Assembly (NCBI GenBank): GCA_050739575.1
Contig: JBOIBN010000112.1
Location: forward strand, 1-6,044
Source of the DNA: JBOIBN01 sp050739575
Lineage (GTDB): Bacteria > Pseudomonadota > Gammaproteobacteria > JAKDMP01
DNA length: 6,044 nucleotides
Direction: 5' to 3'
Under the pieces are notes generated by a model. It saw nothing but the letters and a program-made list of their open reading frames with translations. It did no database searches and was not told the DNA's origin. This document shows positions 1 through 5,468 of the stretch, one piece after another (the stretch's first letter is position 1; every line of letters starts with the position of its first letter). Position numbers and translations under genes: made by a program.

Positions 1-93
1 ATACGCAGCTACATCGACTTTTACAACACACGCAGATTACACTCAGCACTGAGCTACCATTCTCCAATCGAGTTCGAAGCCCAATGTGCGTAA
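1..93 (+). CDS. IS3-family transposase, C-terminal end (partial)
   Basis: The frame is open from the first base and gives 30 residues before a TAA stop at 91-93. It contains YIDFYNTRRLHSAL followed by SYHSPIEFEA, the typical C-terminal signature of IS3-family OrfB (DDE/rve integrase-fold) transposases. The catalytic Asp and Glu residues lie upstream, outside the window, so activity cannot be judged. The protein would cut and join IS ends during transposition. It is the only clear plus-strand gene in the window and points toward the ftr locus. The family call is firm; the subgroup cannot be decided from 30 residues. Confidence 0.88.
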   Translation: MRSYIDFYNTRRLHSALSYHSPIEFEAQCA

Positions 94-120
94 CCCGCAG
101 TGTCCACTTTTCCGTAGGAA
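1..120 (+). mobile_element. Right-hand end of an IS3-family insertion sequence (boundary approximate)
   Basis: Eight bases past the transposase stop lies TGTCCACTTTTCCG (101-114), which resembles the terminal inverted repeat seen near the ends of many IS3-family elements. The exact outer end is unclear because no terminal TCA or CA is obvious after 114, so the end given here is an estimate of about 115-130. The left end and any target-site duplication are outside the window. Just beyond the end lies the start of a minus-strand gene, which suggests the element landed inside that gene. Confidence 0.6.
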
Positions 121-199
121 CTCTCGTAACGGCTGCGAATGCCGCTACGCTACAGACAAGCAAGCCGATCAGAGTGAAGGACAGGCTACGTGCAGACAT
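121..199 (-). pseudogene. N-terminal remnant of an exported protein gene, interrupted by the IS
   Basis: An ATG at 199 (minus strand) is preceded by AAGGA at 206-210 with six bases between. It starts a frame reading MSARSLSFTLIGLLVCSVAA then FAAVTR: a short basic start, a hydrophobic core and an AFA cleavage-like site, hence a Sec signal peptide. After about residue 26 the frame enters the IS end and continues as IS antisense sequence, so only the signal peptide is native. The start lies 45 bases after the ftrA stop, so this was probably the next gene of the ftrA transcript. The mature protein is lost and its function cannot be named. Alternatively the IS carried this start with it, which I consider less likely. 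Confidence 0.55.
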
Positions 200-205
200 G
201 CCGTT

Positions 206-210
206 TCCTT
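206..210 (-). promoter_or_regulatory. Ribosome binding site of the interrupted gene
   Basis: AAGGA on the minus strand lies six bases before the ATG at 199. This good match and spacing is the main reason to treat the short reading frame as the start of a real gene. Confidence 0.5.
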
Positions 211-244
211 AGGTTAATGAGGCGTTGTTCATCGCAGTTCCGGA

Positions 245-784
245 TTAGTAACCGCCGAGCTTGCCGTTGCCGGCCCACACAAAGGTCCAGCTTACTTCGA
301 AAGGGTTCCACCACGGAGGCACACCAGTTTCCTTACTGGTGTGGCGGAAGAAGGCAGCATAGGGTGGCGGTTCGATCTTGAGTGTCAGCGTGTATTTACC
401 GGGACCGTCAAGTTTGACGTTTTGGCCGTAATGTGGGCCGTCGTTGGCGGTCATCACCATGAACGTGCCGAAGTCCTGCCATTCGCTGTGTTGTTTCTGT
501 AACAGATAGGACACGGTGAGATAGGGAATCCAGTCGCCAGGCTGGAAACCGTGCGGCTCGTTCTTGCCGGCATGAATGTCCGCTTCGAGATGCACGTCTG
601 CATCGCCCGGATTGCTTCCGAGTCCCGGCACCACCGGGGACATGCTTACCGGCTGCAGGTATACGGCATCAATGATCATGCCGTTTTTTACGATCGGCTT
701 GCCGAGCGAGGTTTCGTTGGCGTGAGCAGTGGCCAGCGGAAGCAGGGCGGCCAAAGCGCTTGCTGCCAAGAGTTTGCGAATCAT
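245..784 (-). CDS. ftrA: P19-family periplasmic ferrous iron transport protein (FtrA)
   Basis: A 179-residue protein of the P19/FetP/FtrA family (Pfam Iron_transport), which binds Fe2+ and copper in the periplasm and works with an FTR1 permease. The frame is open up to 898, but ATG 784 is chosen because it follows a strong AAGGAG site and begins a signal peptide (MIRKLLAASALAALLPLATA, cleavage near residue 22). The metal-site residues of Campylobacter jejuni P19 can be placed by spacing: His65 and Glu67 (VHLE), Met111, Asp115 and His118 (MTANDGPHYG) and His148 (FRHTSKETG), corresponding to P19 His42, Glu44, Met88, Asp92, His95 and His132. The His65-Met111 and Met111-His118 distances (46 and 7) match P19; the distance to His148 is shorter (30 against 37). 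Unlike the other ftr genes it is separated by 164 bases, and its GC content is lower (about 56% counted over 420 bases). Confidence 0.93.
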   Translation of the reverse strand: MIRKLLAASALAALLPLATAHANETSLGKPIVKNGMIIDAVYLQPVSMSPVVPGLGSNPGDADVHLEADIHAGKNEPHGFQPGDWIPYLTVSYLLQKQHSEWQDFGTFMVMTANDGPHYGQNVKLDGPGKYTLTLKIEPPPYAAFFRHTSKETGVPPWWNPFEVSWTFVWAGNGKLGGY

Positions 785-792
785 GATGCTGA

Positions 793-800
793 CTCCTTCC
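793..800 (-). promoter_or_regulatory. Ribosome binding site of ftrA (decides the start)
   Basis: GGAAGGAG on the minus strand ends eight bases before ATG 784. No comparable site precedes the in-frame ATG at 898, and residues encoded between 898 and 785 do not resemble the family, so 784 is the start. Confidence 0.8.
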
Positions 801-806
801 AATGTA

Positions 807-829
807 AAAGATAAACTAAAAATATCTTT
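807..829. promoter_or_regulatory. Palindrome AAAGATA-N9-TATCTTT before ftrA
   Basis: Two perfect 7-base arms (807-813 and 823-829) flank a 9-base AT-rich spacer. The site lies seven bases upstream of the ftrA ribosome site. It could be an operator for a dimeric regulator or, if transcribed, a weak AU-rich hairpin beside the ribosome site. It is not a good match to the classical 19-base Fur box (9 of 19). Confidence 0.4.
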
Positions 830-832
830 AAA

Positions 833-851
833 AATAATGATTTTTTGTGAG
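833..851. promoter_or_regulatory. Fur-like half-site upstream of ftrA
   Basis: The stretch ATAATGAT (834-841) equals one arm of the Fur consensus GATAATGATAATCATTATC, and the 19-base alignment gives 10-11 matches, depending on orientation. The second arm is poor. Family knowledge (iron uptake genes are usually Fur-controlled) raises its likelihood, but the region is AT-rich, so chance matches are easier. Confidence 0.3.
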
Positions 852-916
852 AGCACGGAGGCACCGCGCGCAGAACCGCAGTGTATGTGCGAATACATGA
901 GGATTCGAGCACGGAG
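851..916. repeat. Direct repeat GAGCACGGAG, two copies
   Basis: The 10-base sequence GAGCACGGAG occurs exactly at 851-860 and again at 907-916, in the same orientation and 56 bases apart start to start, inside the ftrD-ftrA gap. Neither copy is in a gene. It may be a pair of regulator sites or a relic of a small duplication. Confidence 0.6.
890..907. promoter_or_regulatory. Inverted repeat CGAATA-N6-GATTCG upstream of ftrA
   Basis: Arms CGAAT (890-894) and ATTCG (903-907) are perfect reverse complements. Nearly the same gapped sequence (CGAATA-N5-GATTCG) overlaps the -10 region of the ftrB promoter at 4339-4355. A shared site ahead of the two ftr transcription units suggests a common regulator, although the spacer differs by one base. 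Confidence 0.4.
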
Positions 917-933
917 CCGACGCAGCTATCATG

Positions 934-956
934 AAAAAAAGCGCATTTTTAAGCGC
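934..956 (-). terminator. Possible weak intrinsic terminator after ftrD
   Basis: On the minus strand GCGC (956-953), an 8-base loop and GCGC (944-941) are followed at once by seven T (940-934). The ftrD stop codon lies in the loop. The stem is only four GC pairs plus a possible G-T pair, so termination may be partial, leaving some read-through into ftrA. Confidence 0.4.
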
Positions 957-2361
957 CGAACAAGGCGGGCCACCAGGCAAGCCCGGCGGCGGCACAACCG
1001 AGGACCGTCGGCAACAATGCTAACGACAACCGCGTACCGGCGAGCCCCTGGCGTTGCAGCAAACGGCGGCCGATGATGAGACTCCAGAGGAGGCCGGCGA
1101 CGAACAGCGCAAGTTCGAGATAGCGTGTGGGCTCCGCGCCTATGCCGTGTTGCAGGAGCGCGAAGAGTTCGCTGCCGAGTCCGAGCACCAGTGACACCAT
1201 TGCGACAGGCAGGAACTGGTAGGCAAGCTCGAGGAAGCGCGAGCGAAAACCGCCGTCAGCGCCGAGACGTCCGGCGATCCAGCTTCCGAGCGCGGTGCAG
1301 GCGGAAAGGGCGATGGCGAAGGCAACGGCGGTCGCGAGCATGAAGCCGACGATCATCGAGAAATCGAGCCAGGTGAATACTTCGCGCCCCGCCGGATGCA
1401 CGCTCATTAGCCAGGCCGGCCCGGGGCTCACGAAGGCGACCCAGTTATGGTCGATCGCCCAGACGGCGAGCGCCTGCCGTACCTCTTGGTAGAGCGGCAG
1501 AGTAAGCCACAGGAAACCTCCGATCGCGACGCCGGTGCCGAGGAAGAGAAACCAGATGTCGGAGCCATGCGGGTGATGATCGCGCACGTTGGCCGCCTCG
1601 CTCCCCGGCGCGCGCAGCTTGATCGCAAGCCCGCCGTGCGCGTTCGGCTGCACGCAGCGGAGGCACTCGATGCAGTGGCGCGATTCCTGCTTGCGGTTGA
1701 TGTCGATGAAGGTCGGGCACACGCCCTTGTCGGTGAGCGTCTCGGCGCCCGGGCGCGGGACCTTGGGTGCGAACTGCACGATTCCGAGGCGCGAGAAACT
1801 GCCGAGGGTGAGTCCGATCGGACACAGATGCCGGCACCATGTGCGCTTGTGGTAGCCCGGGCCGTAAAGAAAGCCGACGATCAGCGCACACGCGAGTGTA
1901 AAGCCAAAGACTTCGGCAATGCCTTGCGGGAAGCTTCGCGCGTCTATCGTCTGGGCGAGAATGGTGATGACGATGAAGCTCACGACCGGTGCGCCTTCCC
2001 AGCGGATCCAGCGTGGCACTGCGCGCTTGAGCCCGATGCGGTTCAACCATTCCGAAGAGGCGCCCATGGGGCAGAGCACGCCGCACCAGCTGCGCCCGGT
2101 GAAAATCACCGACACGAACACCAGCGGAAACCACAAGCCCCAGATCAGGAAGTTCGCGGTAAGCGTGAAGTTGTGAAACAGGCGTGCATGATCGCCTGGC
2201 GCGGGCAGCGCGAGCGGCACGACCACCAACACCAGAAAGCCTACGAACATGGCGGCATGGATCCACGGCAGCCACTTCTTGTGATTGAATGCGAAGCGTT
2301 CGACCCGTTTCGATAGCAGCCCTTGGGGCAGGACGGGCGCCTTGGCGTAGGCGTGCGCCAT
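949..2361 (-). CDS. ftrD: Membrane-bound 4Fe-4S protein of ferrous iron uptake (FtrD; NapH/NosR-like)
   Basis: A 470-residue inner-membrane iron-sulfur protein. Hydrophobic segments lie near residues 33-53, 68-88, 124-139, 150-166, 269-290, 332-355, 383-402, 414-430 and 445-465. Two CxxxCP motifs (Cys93/Cys97 in SWCGVLCPMG; Cys176/Cys180 in TWCRHLCPIG) are the hallmark of NapH/NosR/CcoG-type electron carriers. A further Cys215 and Cys230-x2-Cys233-x2-Cys236 group follows (VCPTFIDINRK, then HCIECLRCVQPN). In the Ftr system this protein is proposed to accept electrons released when Fe2+ is oxidised and pass them into the membrane. Its ATG overlaps the stop of the preceding barrel gene by one base (TGATG) and lacks a clear ribosome site, so translation is probably coupled. 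It is the last gene of the overlapping block; a weak terminator follows. Confidence 0.9.
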   Translation of the reverse strand: MAHAYAKAPVLPQGLLSKRVERFAFNHKKWLPWIHAAMFVGFLVLVVVPLALPAPGDHARLFHNFTLTANFLIWGLWFPLVFVSVIFTGRSWCGVLCPMGASSEWLNRIGLKRAVPRWIRWEGAPVVSFIVITILAQTIDARSFPQGIAEVFGFTLACALIVGFLYGPGYHKRTWCRHLCPIGLTLGSFSRLGIVQFAPKVPRPGAETLTDKGVCPTFIDINRKQESRHCIECLRCVQPNAHGGLAIKLRAPGSEAANVRDHHPHGSDIWFLFLGTGVAIGGFLWLTLPLYQEVRQALAVWAIDHNWVAFVSPGPAWLMSVHPAGREVFTWLDFSMIVGFMLATAVAFAIALSACTALGSWIAGRLGADGGFRSRFLELAYQFLPVAMVSLVLGLGSELFALLQHGIGAEPTRYLELALFVAGLLWSLIIGRRLLQRQGLAGTRLSLALLPTVLGCAAAGLAWWPALFGA

Positions 2362-3110
2362 CAGAAGAATTCGTATTCCATGCGCGCGACAAGGGTGCGA
2401 TCGGCGGCCGCGTTACTCGTGCCGAATAGCGCCACCACCGCCCAATGGAGGCCTTTGCCGCCGCCGAGCGAAGCCTTGCCGGTGATTCCGGGACCGATCA
2501 GGTTGCGTGGTGCGCCCGGCGGGCCGAAGGCGCCGATCCGCCCGACGGGCTTGCCGTACGCCTCGATCAAGGGCGAGAAGGCGAGTTTCCAACGGTATTC
2601 GATGCGCGCGCGATATTCCAGACCTACGCCTGAATCCGCATCATTGCCGTACTCATGCGAGGCGAACACGTTGAGCAGCGTCGAGACTCGCCCGAAGTCC
2701 TTGCCGAACGTGGGCCCGACCGTGATTTCGTATGTGCCGCCGCGCTGGTACTCGATCTCGGTGTAGAGTCCGGTGTCGAGCCAGTATTTCCCCTGCGGCG
2801 TCAGTTGAAAACGGTTTTCCCACTCGAGTTCGGTGGGACGAAGACTGTTGCCGTCTTCTTTTTCCGAGTTGAACTCGATCTCTGAAGCCCAAAAGTCGTT
2901 CATGCCGCGGCCGAATTCGAATTTCGATGCTTGGATGGCGCCGCTCTCGGGATTGGTGCCCCAGCTCGCGAAGCTGTTCCATTCGATTTCGTTTTCTCCC
3001 TGTTCTACATTCGGTGAGTGCACCGTGTAATCGGCGAATGCCGCAGGCGCGAGTGCAAGACCGCATATCGCCGCCACGCCGAGCGCGACACCGGCGAGGC
3101 GAACCTTCAT
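2361..3110 (-). CDS. Predicted outer-membrane beta-barrel protein inside the ftr operon
   Basis: A 249-residue protein of no family that I can name. Residues 1-26 form a Sec signal peptide (basic start, hydrophobic core, AFA before Asp27). The mature part is rich in acidic and aromatic residues and has many alternating amphipathic stretches, for example 41-49, 61-67, 92-103, 108-122, 127-133, 141-152, 162-173, 221-229 and 238-249. It ends in MEYEFF, with the C-terminal Phe and alternating hydrophobics typical of BAM-inserted outer-membrane proteins. There are no Cys residues after the signal peptide. The start codon overlaps the ftrC stop (ATGA) and its stop overlaps the ftrD start (TGATG), so it is a true operon member. 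Inference: a channel or surface partner for iron entry. It could also be a sensor or a non-transport surface protein. Confidence 0.82.
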   Translation of the reverse strand: MKVRLAGVALGVAAICGLALAPAAFADYTVHSPNVEQGENEIEWNSFASWGTNPESGAIQASKFEFGRGMNDFWASEIEFNSEKEDGNSLRPTELEWENRFQLTPQGKYWLDTGLYTEIEYQRGGTYEITVGPTFGKDFGRVSTLLNVFASHEYGNDADSGVGLEYRARIEYRWKLAFSPLIEAYGKPVGRIGAFGPPGAPRNLIGPGITGKASLGGGKGLHWAVVALFGTSNAAADRTLVARMEYEFF

Positions 3111-3967
3111 GGCGCGCTTTGTTCGCTCGCTATGCGGCGGGCAGTCCCGCGGCGCAGCCAGCCGCCGAGGCGTCCGGAGCGCTGGAGCATCCAGCCGCCG
3201 ATCACGGCGAAGCTCGCGGCCCAGGCAATGACCTGCATCAATGAGGGCGTTGGCGTGTAGCCGGCAAGCGCGCCGAGCGCACGCCCGACCATGCTCCCGC
3301 CCGAGAGCAGGAATCCGCTGTCCCAGACCTGGGGCACAAGCGCCGGCACATAGCCGATCTGGATCAGGAACTGGATGCCGTGCGCGATCATCCCGGCGGC
3401 GATGAAGAGAATGATCCAGCCGCTCACCTGGAACAAGCGCTTCATCGGTACGCGCGAAAGCCCGGCGAAGAGTACGAAGCCGACGGCGACGCCGCAGACG
3501 AGACCGATCAGGCCGCCACCGAGAAGATTCATGTTGCTCACGCCGCCGGCGGCAAGCGCGTAGAGAAAGAGTGCGATCTCGGAACCCTCGCGCATGACGG
3601 CGATCGCGGTAACACCGACCAGCATGGTGACCGAGGCGCGCCCGGCGGCGACGTCAATGCCGAGCGTTTTCAACCGCAGCGTCATCTCGCGTCCGTGCTT
3701 CGCCATGTAGAGGTTGTGCCATGCGAGCATGACGCCGGCGGCGAATAGGACGGTCGCCTCGAACAATTCCTGCCCGTTACCGTTGGCAAAGCGCGAGATG
3801 ATGCCGAGGCCGGCGGCAACGAGGACGGCGCCGGCAATGCCGAGTGCAATCCCGTAGGACACCCGGCGCGCACGGTGCGGTAGACCCTTGACGGCCGCGG
3901 CAACCACGCCGACGACGAGAGCAGCCTCGAGAATTTCACGAAAAACGATGACGAGCGCACCGATCAC
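3107..3967 (-). CDS. ftrC: FTR1-family high-affinity iron permease (FtrC)
   Basis: A 286-residue polytopic inner-membrane protein of the FTR1/EfeU oxidase-linked iron transporter family. It has two REXXE motifs, REILE at residues 10-14 in the first helix and REGSE at 126-130 in a central helix; these Glu residues are known in the family to carry Fe3+ through the membrane. A further acidic pair lies in GQELFEA (65-71). About seven hydrophobic helices can be traced. The start is GTG at 3967, overlapping the ftrB stop (GTGA), with GGAAGG nine bases upstream inside ftrB; the REXXE follows at the usual place, supporting this start. It is the transport core of the system: FtrB and FtrA supply iron and FtrD takes the electrons. 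The next gene overlaps its stop by four bases. Confidence 0.95.
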   Translation of the reverse strand: MIGALVIVFREILEAALVVGVVAAAVKGLPHRARRVSYGIALGIAGAVLVAAGLGIISRFANGNGQELFEATVLFAAGVMLAWHNLYMAKHGREMTLRLKTLGIDVAAGRASVTMLVGVTAIAVMREGSEIALFLYALAAGGVSNMNLLGGGLIGLVCGVAVGFVLFAGLSRVPMKRLFQVSGWIILFIAAGMIAHGIQFLIQIGYVPALVPQVWDSGFLLSGGSMVGRALGALAGYTPTPSLMQVIAWAASFAVIGGWMLQRSGRLGGWLRRGTARRIASEQSAP

Positions 3968-4311
3968 GGTTGGGCGCCTTCCGGTTTCTCGACCACCAGC
4001 CAGCCGACGCTCGACTGGTTGAAGTCATCGAAGAACTTGTATTTCCCCGGCTTTAGCGGTCCGATCCATACGGTGACGGTGGTGTCGCCCGGAACGACCT
4101 TTTCGCGGTTGAATTCGAAACTCTCGAACTCGGAAGGGAAACTGCGGCTGTTGGTCACTTCGAGCTTGACCCGCACACCGGCCGGGATCGTGAGCGTGGG
4201 CGGCGTGAAACCGTGGTCGTGAATAGCGATCTTGAAGGTCGGCGGCGCCGCGGCCCATGCGGAGGCAGTCAGGAGGCAAAGCGGCGCAAGCAGAAGGAAC
4301 GGGCGGCGCAT
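3964..4311 (-). CDS. ftrB: Periplasmic cupredoxin-like protein of ferrous iron uptake (FtrB)
   Basis: A 115-residue protein, the first gene of the operon. The frame is open from 4401, but ATG 4311 is chosen: it begins a clear signal peptide (MRRPFLLLAPLCLLTASAWA), follows AGGGA by nine bases and lies just downstream of a good promoter. The mature part has the cupredoxin_1 / EfeO-like pattern: HDHGFTP (31-37), IPAGVRVKLEVTN (42-54), the acidic SEFESFEFNREK (60-71), WIGPLKPGKYKFF (82-94) and DFNQSSVGWLVVE. It contains no Cys or Met after the signal peptide and only two His (31, 33), so a normal type 1 copper site is absent; acidic residues may hold metal instead. In the Ftr model it helps oxidise or hand over Fe2+ in the periplasm. 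Its stop overlaps the GTG start of ftrC. Confidence 0.9.
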   Translation of the reverse strand: MRRPFLLLAPLCLLTASAWAAAPPTFKIAIHDHGFTPPTLTIPAGVRVKLEVTNSRSFPSEFESFEFNREKVVPGDTTVTVWIGPLKPGKYKFFDDFNQSSVGWLVVEKPEGAQP

Positions 4312-4334
4312 GACAAGGCATCCCTGACAAGACG

Positions 4335-4353
4335 GATACGAATAATAACGATT
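4335..4353. promoter_or_regulatory. Candidate Fur box over the ftr promoter -10
   Basis: The 19 bases starting GATACGAATAAT match the Fur consensus at 12 of 19 positions and cover the -10 hexamer and likely start point, where a repressor would block transcription. Iron-responsive Fur control is usual for such genes. The match is moderate. Confidence 0.45.
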
Positions 4354-4355
4354 CG
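4339..4355. promoter_or_regulatory. Inverted repeat CGAATA-N5-GATTCG over the ftr promoter
   Basis: Arms CGAAT (4339-4343) and ATTCG (4351-4355) are perfect reverse complements around the -10. The same arms, with a spacer one base longer, occur before ftrA at 890-907. It overlaps the Fur-like box, so the two readings may describe a single site or competing regulators. Confidence 0.4.
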
Positions 4356-4370
4356 CGTTTAGCTTTGCAA
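4342..4370 (-). promoter_or_regulatory. Sigma-70-type promoter of the ftrB-ftrC-barrel-ftrD operon
   Basis: On the minus strand, TTGCAA (4370-4365, 4 of 6 to the -35 consensus) is separated by exactly 17 bases from TATTAT (4347-4342, 5 of 6 to the -10 consensus). Transcription would begin near 4335, about 24 bases before ATG 4311, leaving room for the AGGGA ribosome site. This is the best promoter match that I found in the window. Confidence 0.65.
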
Positions 4371-4442
4371 GGGGTATCCGACCTACTCGGAGCAGCGGCA
4401 TCGTCCTGCGACAGTGCTATCTGTGGAATTGGCAATCTCAAC

Positions 4443-4459
4443 CGCGAAAAAGAATCGCG
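4443..4459. other. Small hairpin CGCGA-N7-TCGCG between the CDF and ftrB genes
   Basis: Perfect 5-base arms flank a 7-base loop, 56 bases past the CDF gene stop. No T run follows on the minus strand, so it does not fit a classical intrinsic terminator, though it could protect the 3' end of the CDF transcript. Confidence 0.25.
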
Positions 4460-4514
4460 ACGGCCACACACGAAATTTTTGCGGACGAAATGCCTGTGCC
4501 GGCCGCTTACGACC

Positions 4515-5420
4515 TCAGCTTTGCGGACGCTCTACGCCGCAGCCGGGCCTCGCACCGTCGCCGCGCTCGAGCTGCAGGGCGACGTGGCCGATGCCGAAGC
4601 GCTCATGCAGTTCGAGTCGCACGCGCGCGAGCAGGGCGTCGTCGAGCACGCCGTCCGGCTTGACCAGATGGGCGGTCAACGCCACTTCGCTGGTGCTCAT
4701 CGCCCACACGTGCAGATGGTGTACCTCCGAAACTGCCGGCAAGCCACGGAGGTAGCTGCGTACCGCATCGGAGTCTATGTTCTTCGGCACCGCATCAAGT
4801 GAGAGATCGAAGGATTCGCGCAGCAGCCCCCAGGTAGTCCACAAAATGGCGATCACGATGATGAGGCTCATCGCCGGATCGAGCCGAAGCCATCCGCTCA
4901 CGAGCACGCCGATGGCGGAGAGGACGACGCCCAGCGAGAGCGCCGCATCGGCGGCCATGTGCAGGAAGACGGCGCGCACGTTCAGGTCACGTCGCTGATC
5001 TTTCAGGAAGAGCAGGGCGGTTATGCCGTTGACGACGACTGCAAAGGCGGCGACCACGATCACGATGGGTTCGTTTACGGGTTGCGGCACAAAGATCCGG
5101 GCGAGGCTGCCCCAGGCGAGGCCGATCGAAACGAGGATCAGGATCAGGGCATTGGCCAGTGCCGCGAGTATGGTCGCGCGGCGGAAGCCGTAGGTGCGCC
5201 GGGTACTCGTCGGCCGTTGGGCAAACCACAGGGCTCCTCCCGCAAGCACCAGACTCAGGATGTCGGTCAGATTATGACCGGCATCGGCAACGAGCGCCAT
5301 CGAATTGCTGAAGTAGCCCGCCAGTACTTCGGCGACCACGATCACGATATTAAGGACAATGCCGATCGCAAACGCCCCACGCAGGCGAGTTTGAATATGA
5401 GCGCCGTGATGTGCACTCAT
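4515..5420 (-). CDS. CDF-family divalent cation efflux protein (CzcD/ZitB-like)
   Basis: A 301-residue proton-coupled metal exporter of the cation diffusion facilitator family, in the inner membrane. Six hydrophobic segments fit the family, followed by a cytoplasmic domain from about residue 205 with HHLHVWAMST (234-243). The transport site is visible as His49-x3-Asp53 in ADAGHNLTD and His154-x3-Asp158 in FLHMAADA. This HD-HD arrangement is typical of Zn2+ (and Co2+/Cd2+) exporters; iron-type FieF has Asp in place of the first His. The usual His-rich loop between helices 4 and 5 is short and lacks His; the N-terminus has HHGAH. The start ATG 5420 has no strong ribosome site and overlaps the stop of a possible 9-codon leader. 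It is co-directional with the ftr genes but separated by about 200 bases containing the ftr promoter, so it is probably its own unit. Confidence 0.92.
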   Translation of the reverse strand: MSAHHGAHIQTRLRGAFAIGIVLNIVIVVAEVLAGYFSNSMALVADAGHNLTDILSLVLAGGALWFAQRPTSTRRTYGFRRATILAALANALILILVSIGLAWGSLARIFVPQPVNEPIVIVVAAFAVVVNGITALLFLKDQRRDLNVRAVFLHMAADAALSLGVVLSAIGVLVSGWLRLDPAMSLIIVIAILWTTWGLLRESFDLSLDAVPKNIDSDAVRSYLRGLPAVSEVHHLHVWAMSTSEVALTAHLVKPDGVLDDALLARVRLELHERFGIGHVALQLERGDGARPGCGVERPQS

Positions 5421-5446
5421 GAAATGTTGTTCGGTTCGTCTTTCAT
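5417..5446 (-). other. Possible 9-codon leader ORF coupled to the CDF gene
   Basis: ATG at 5446 reads MKDEPNNIS and stops with a TGA that overlaps the CDF start (ATGA, 5420-5417). This would couple translation of the exporter, which otherwise lacks a good ribosome site. The leader itself also lacks a clear ribosome site, so it may be chance. Confidence 0.2.
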
Positions 5447-5468
5447 GCCGTAAAGGTTAGTCTTTCCG

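Noticed and set aside
785..898. An N-terminal extension of ftrA to the ATG at 898
   Set aside because: The extension has no ribosome site, covers the AT-rich control region and would put the signal peptide 38 residues inside the protein.
1447..2316. A 289-codon plus-strand open frame opposite ftrD
   Set aside because: It is antisense to a clear FtrD with intact CxxxCP motifs; its composition (rich in Arg, Ala, Glu, His) is that of a GC-rich shadow frame and it has no recognisable domain.
1445..2392. A 315-codon minus-strand frame overlapping ftrD in another phase
   Set aside because: It is Arg- and Pro-rich out-of-frame translation of ftrD without motifs; ftrD explains the region.
4312..4401. 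An N-terminal extension of ftrB to the ATG at 4401
   Set aside because: It would run through the -35/-10 promoter elements and displace the signal peptide from the N-terminus.
4443..4459. Intrinsic terminator for the CDF gene
   Set aside because: The hairpin has no following T run on the minus strand, so it is listed only as a hairpin of unknown role.
4959..5453. A 164-codon plus-strand frame opposite the CDF gene
   Set aside because: Antisense to a well-supported CDF exporter; no domain or ribosome site seen.
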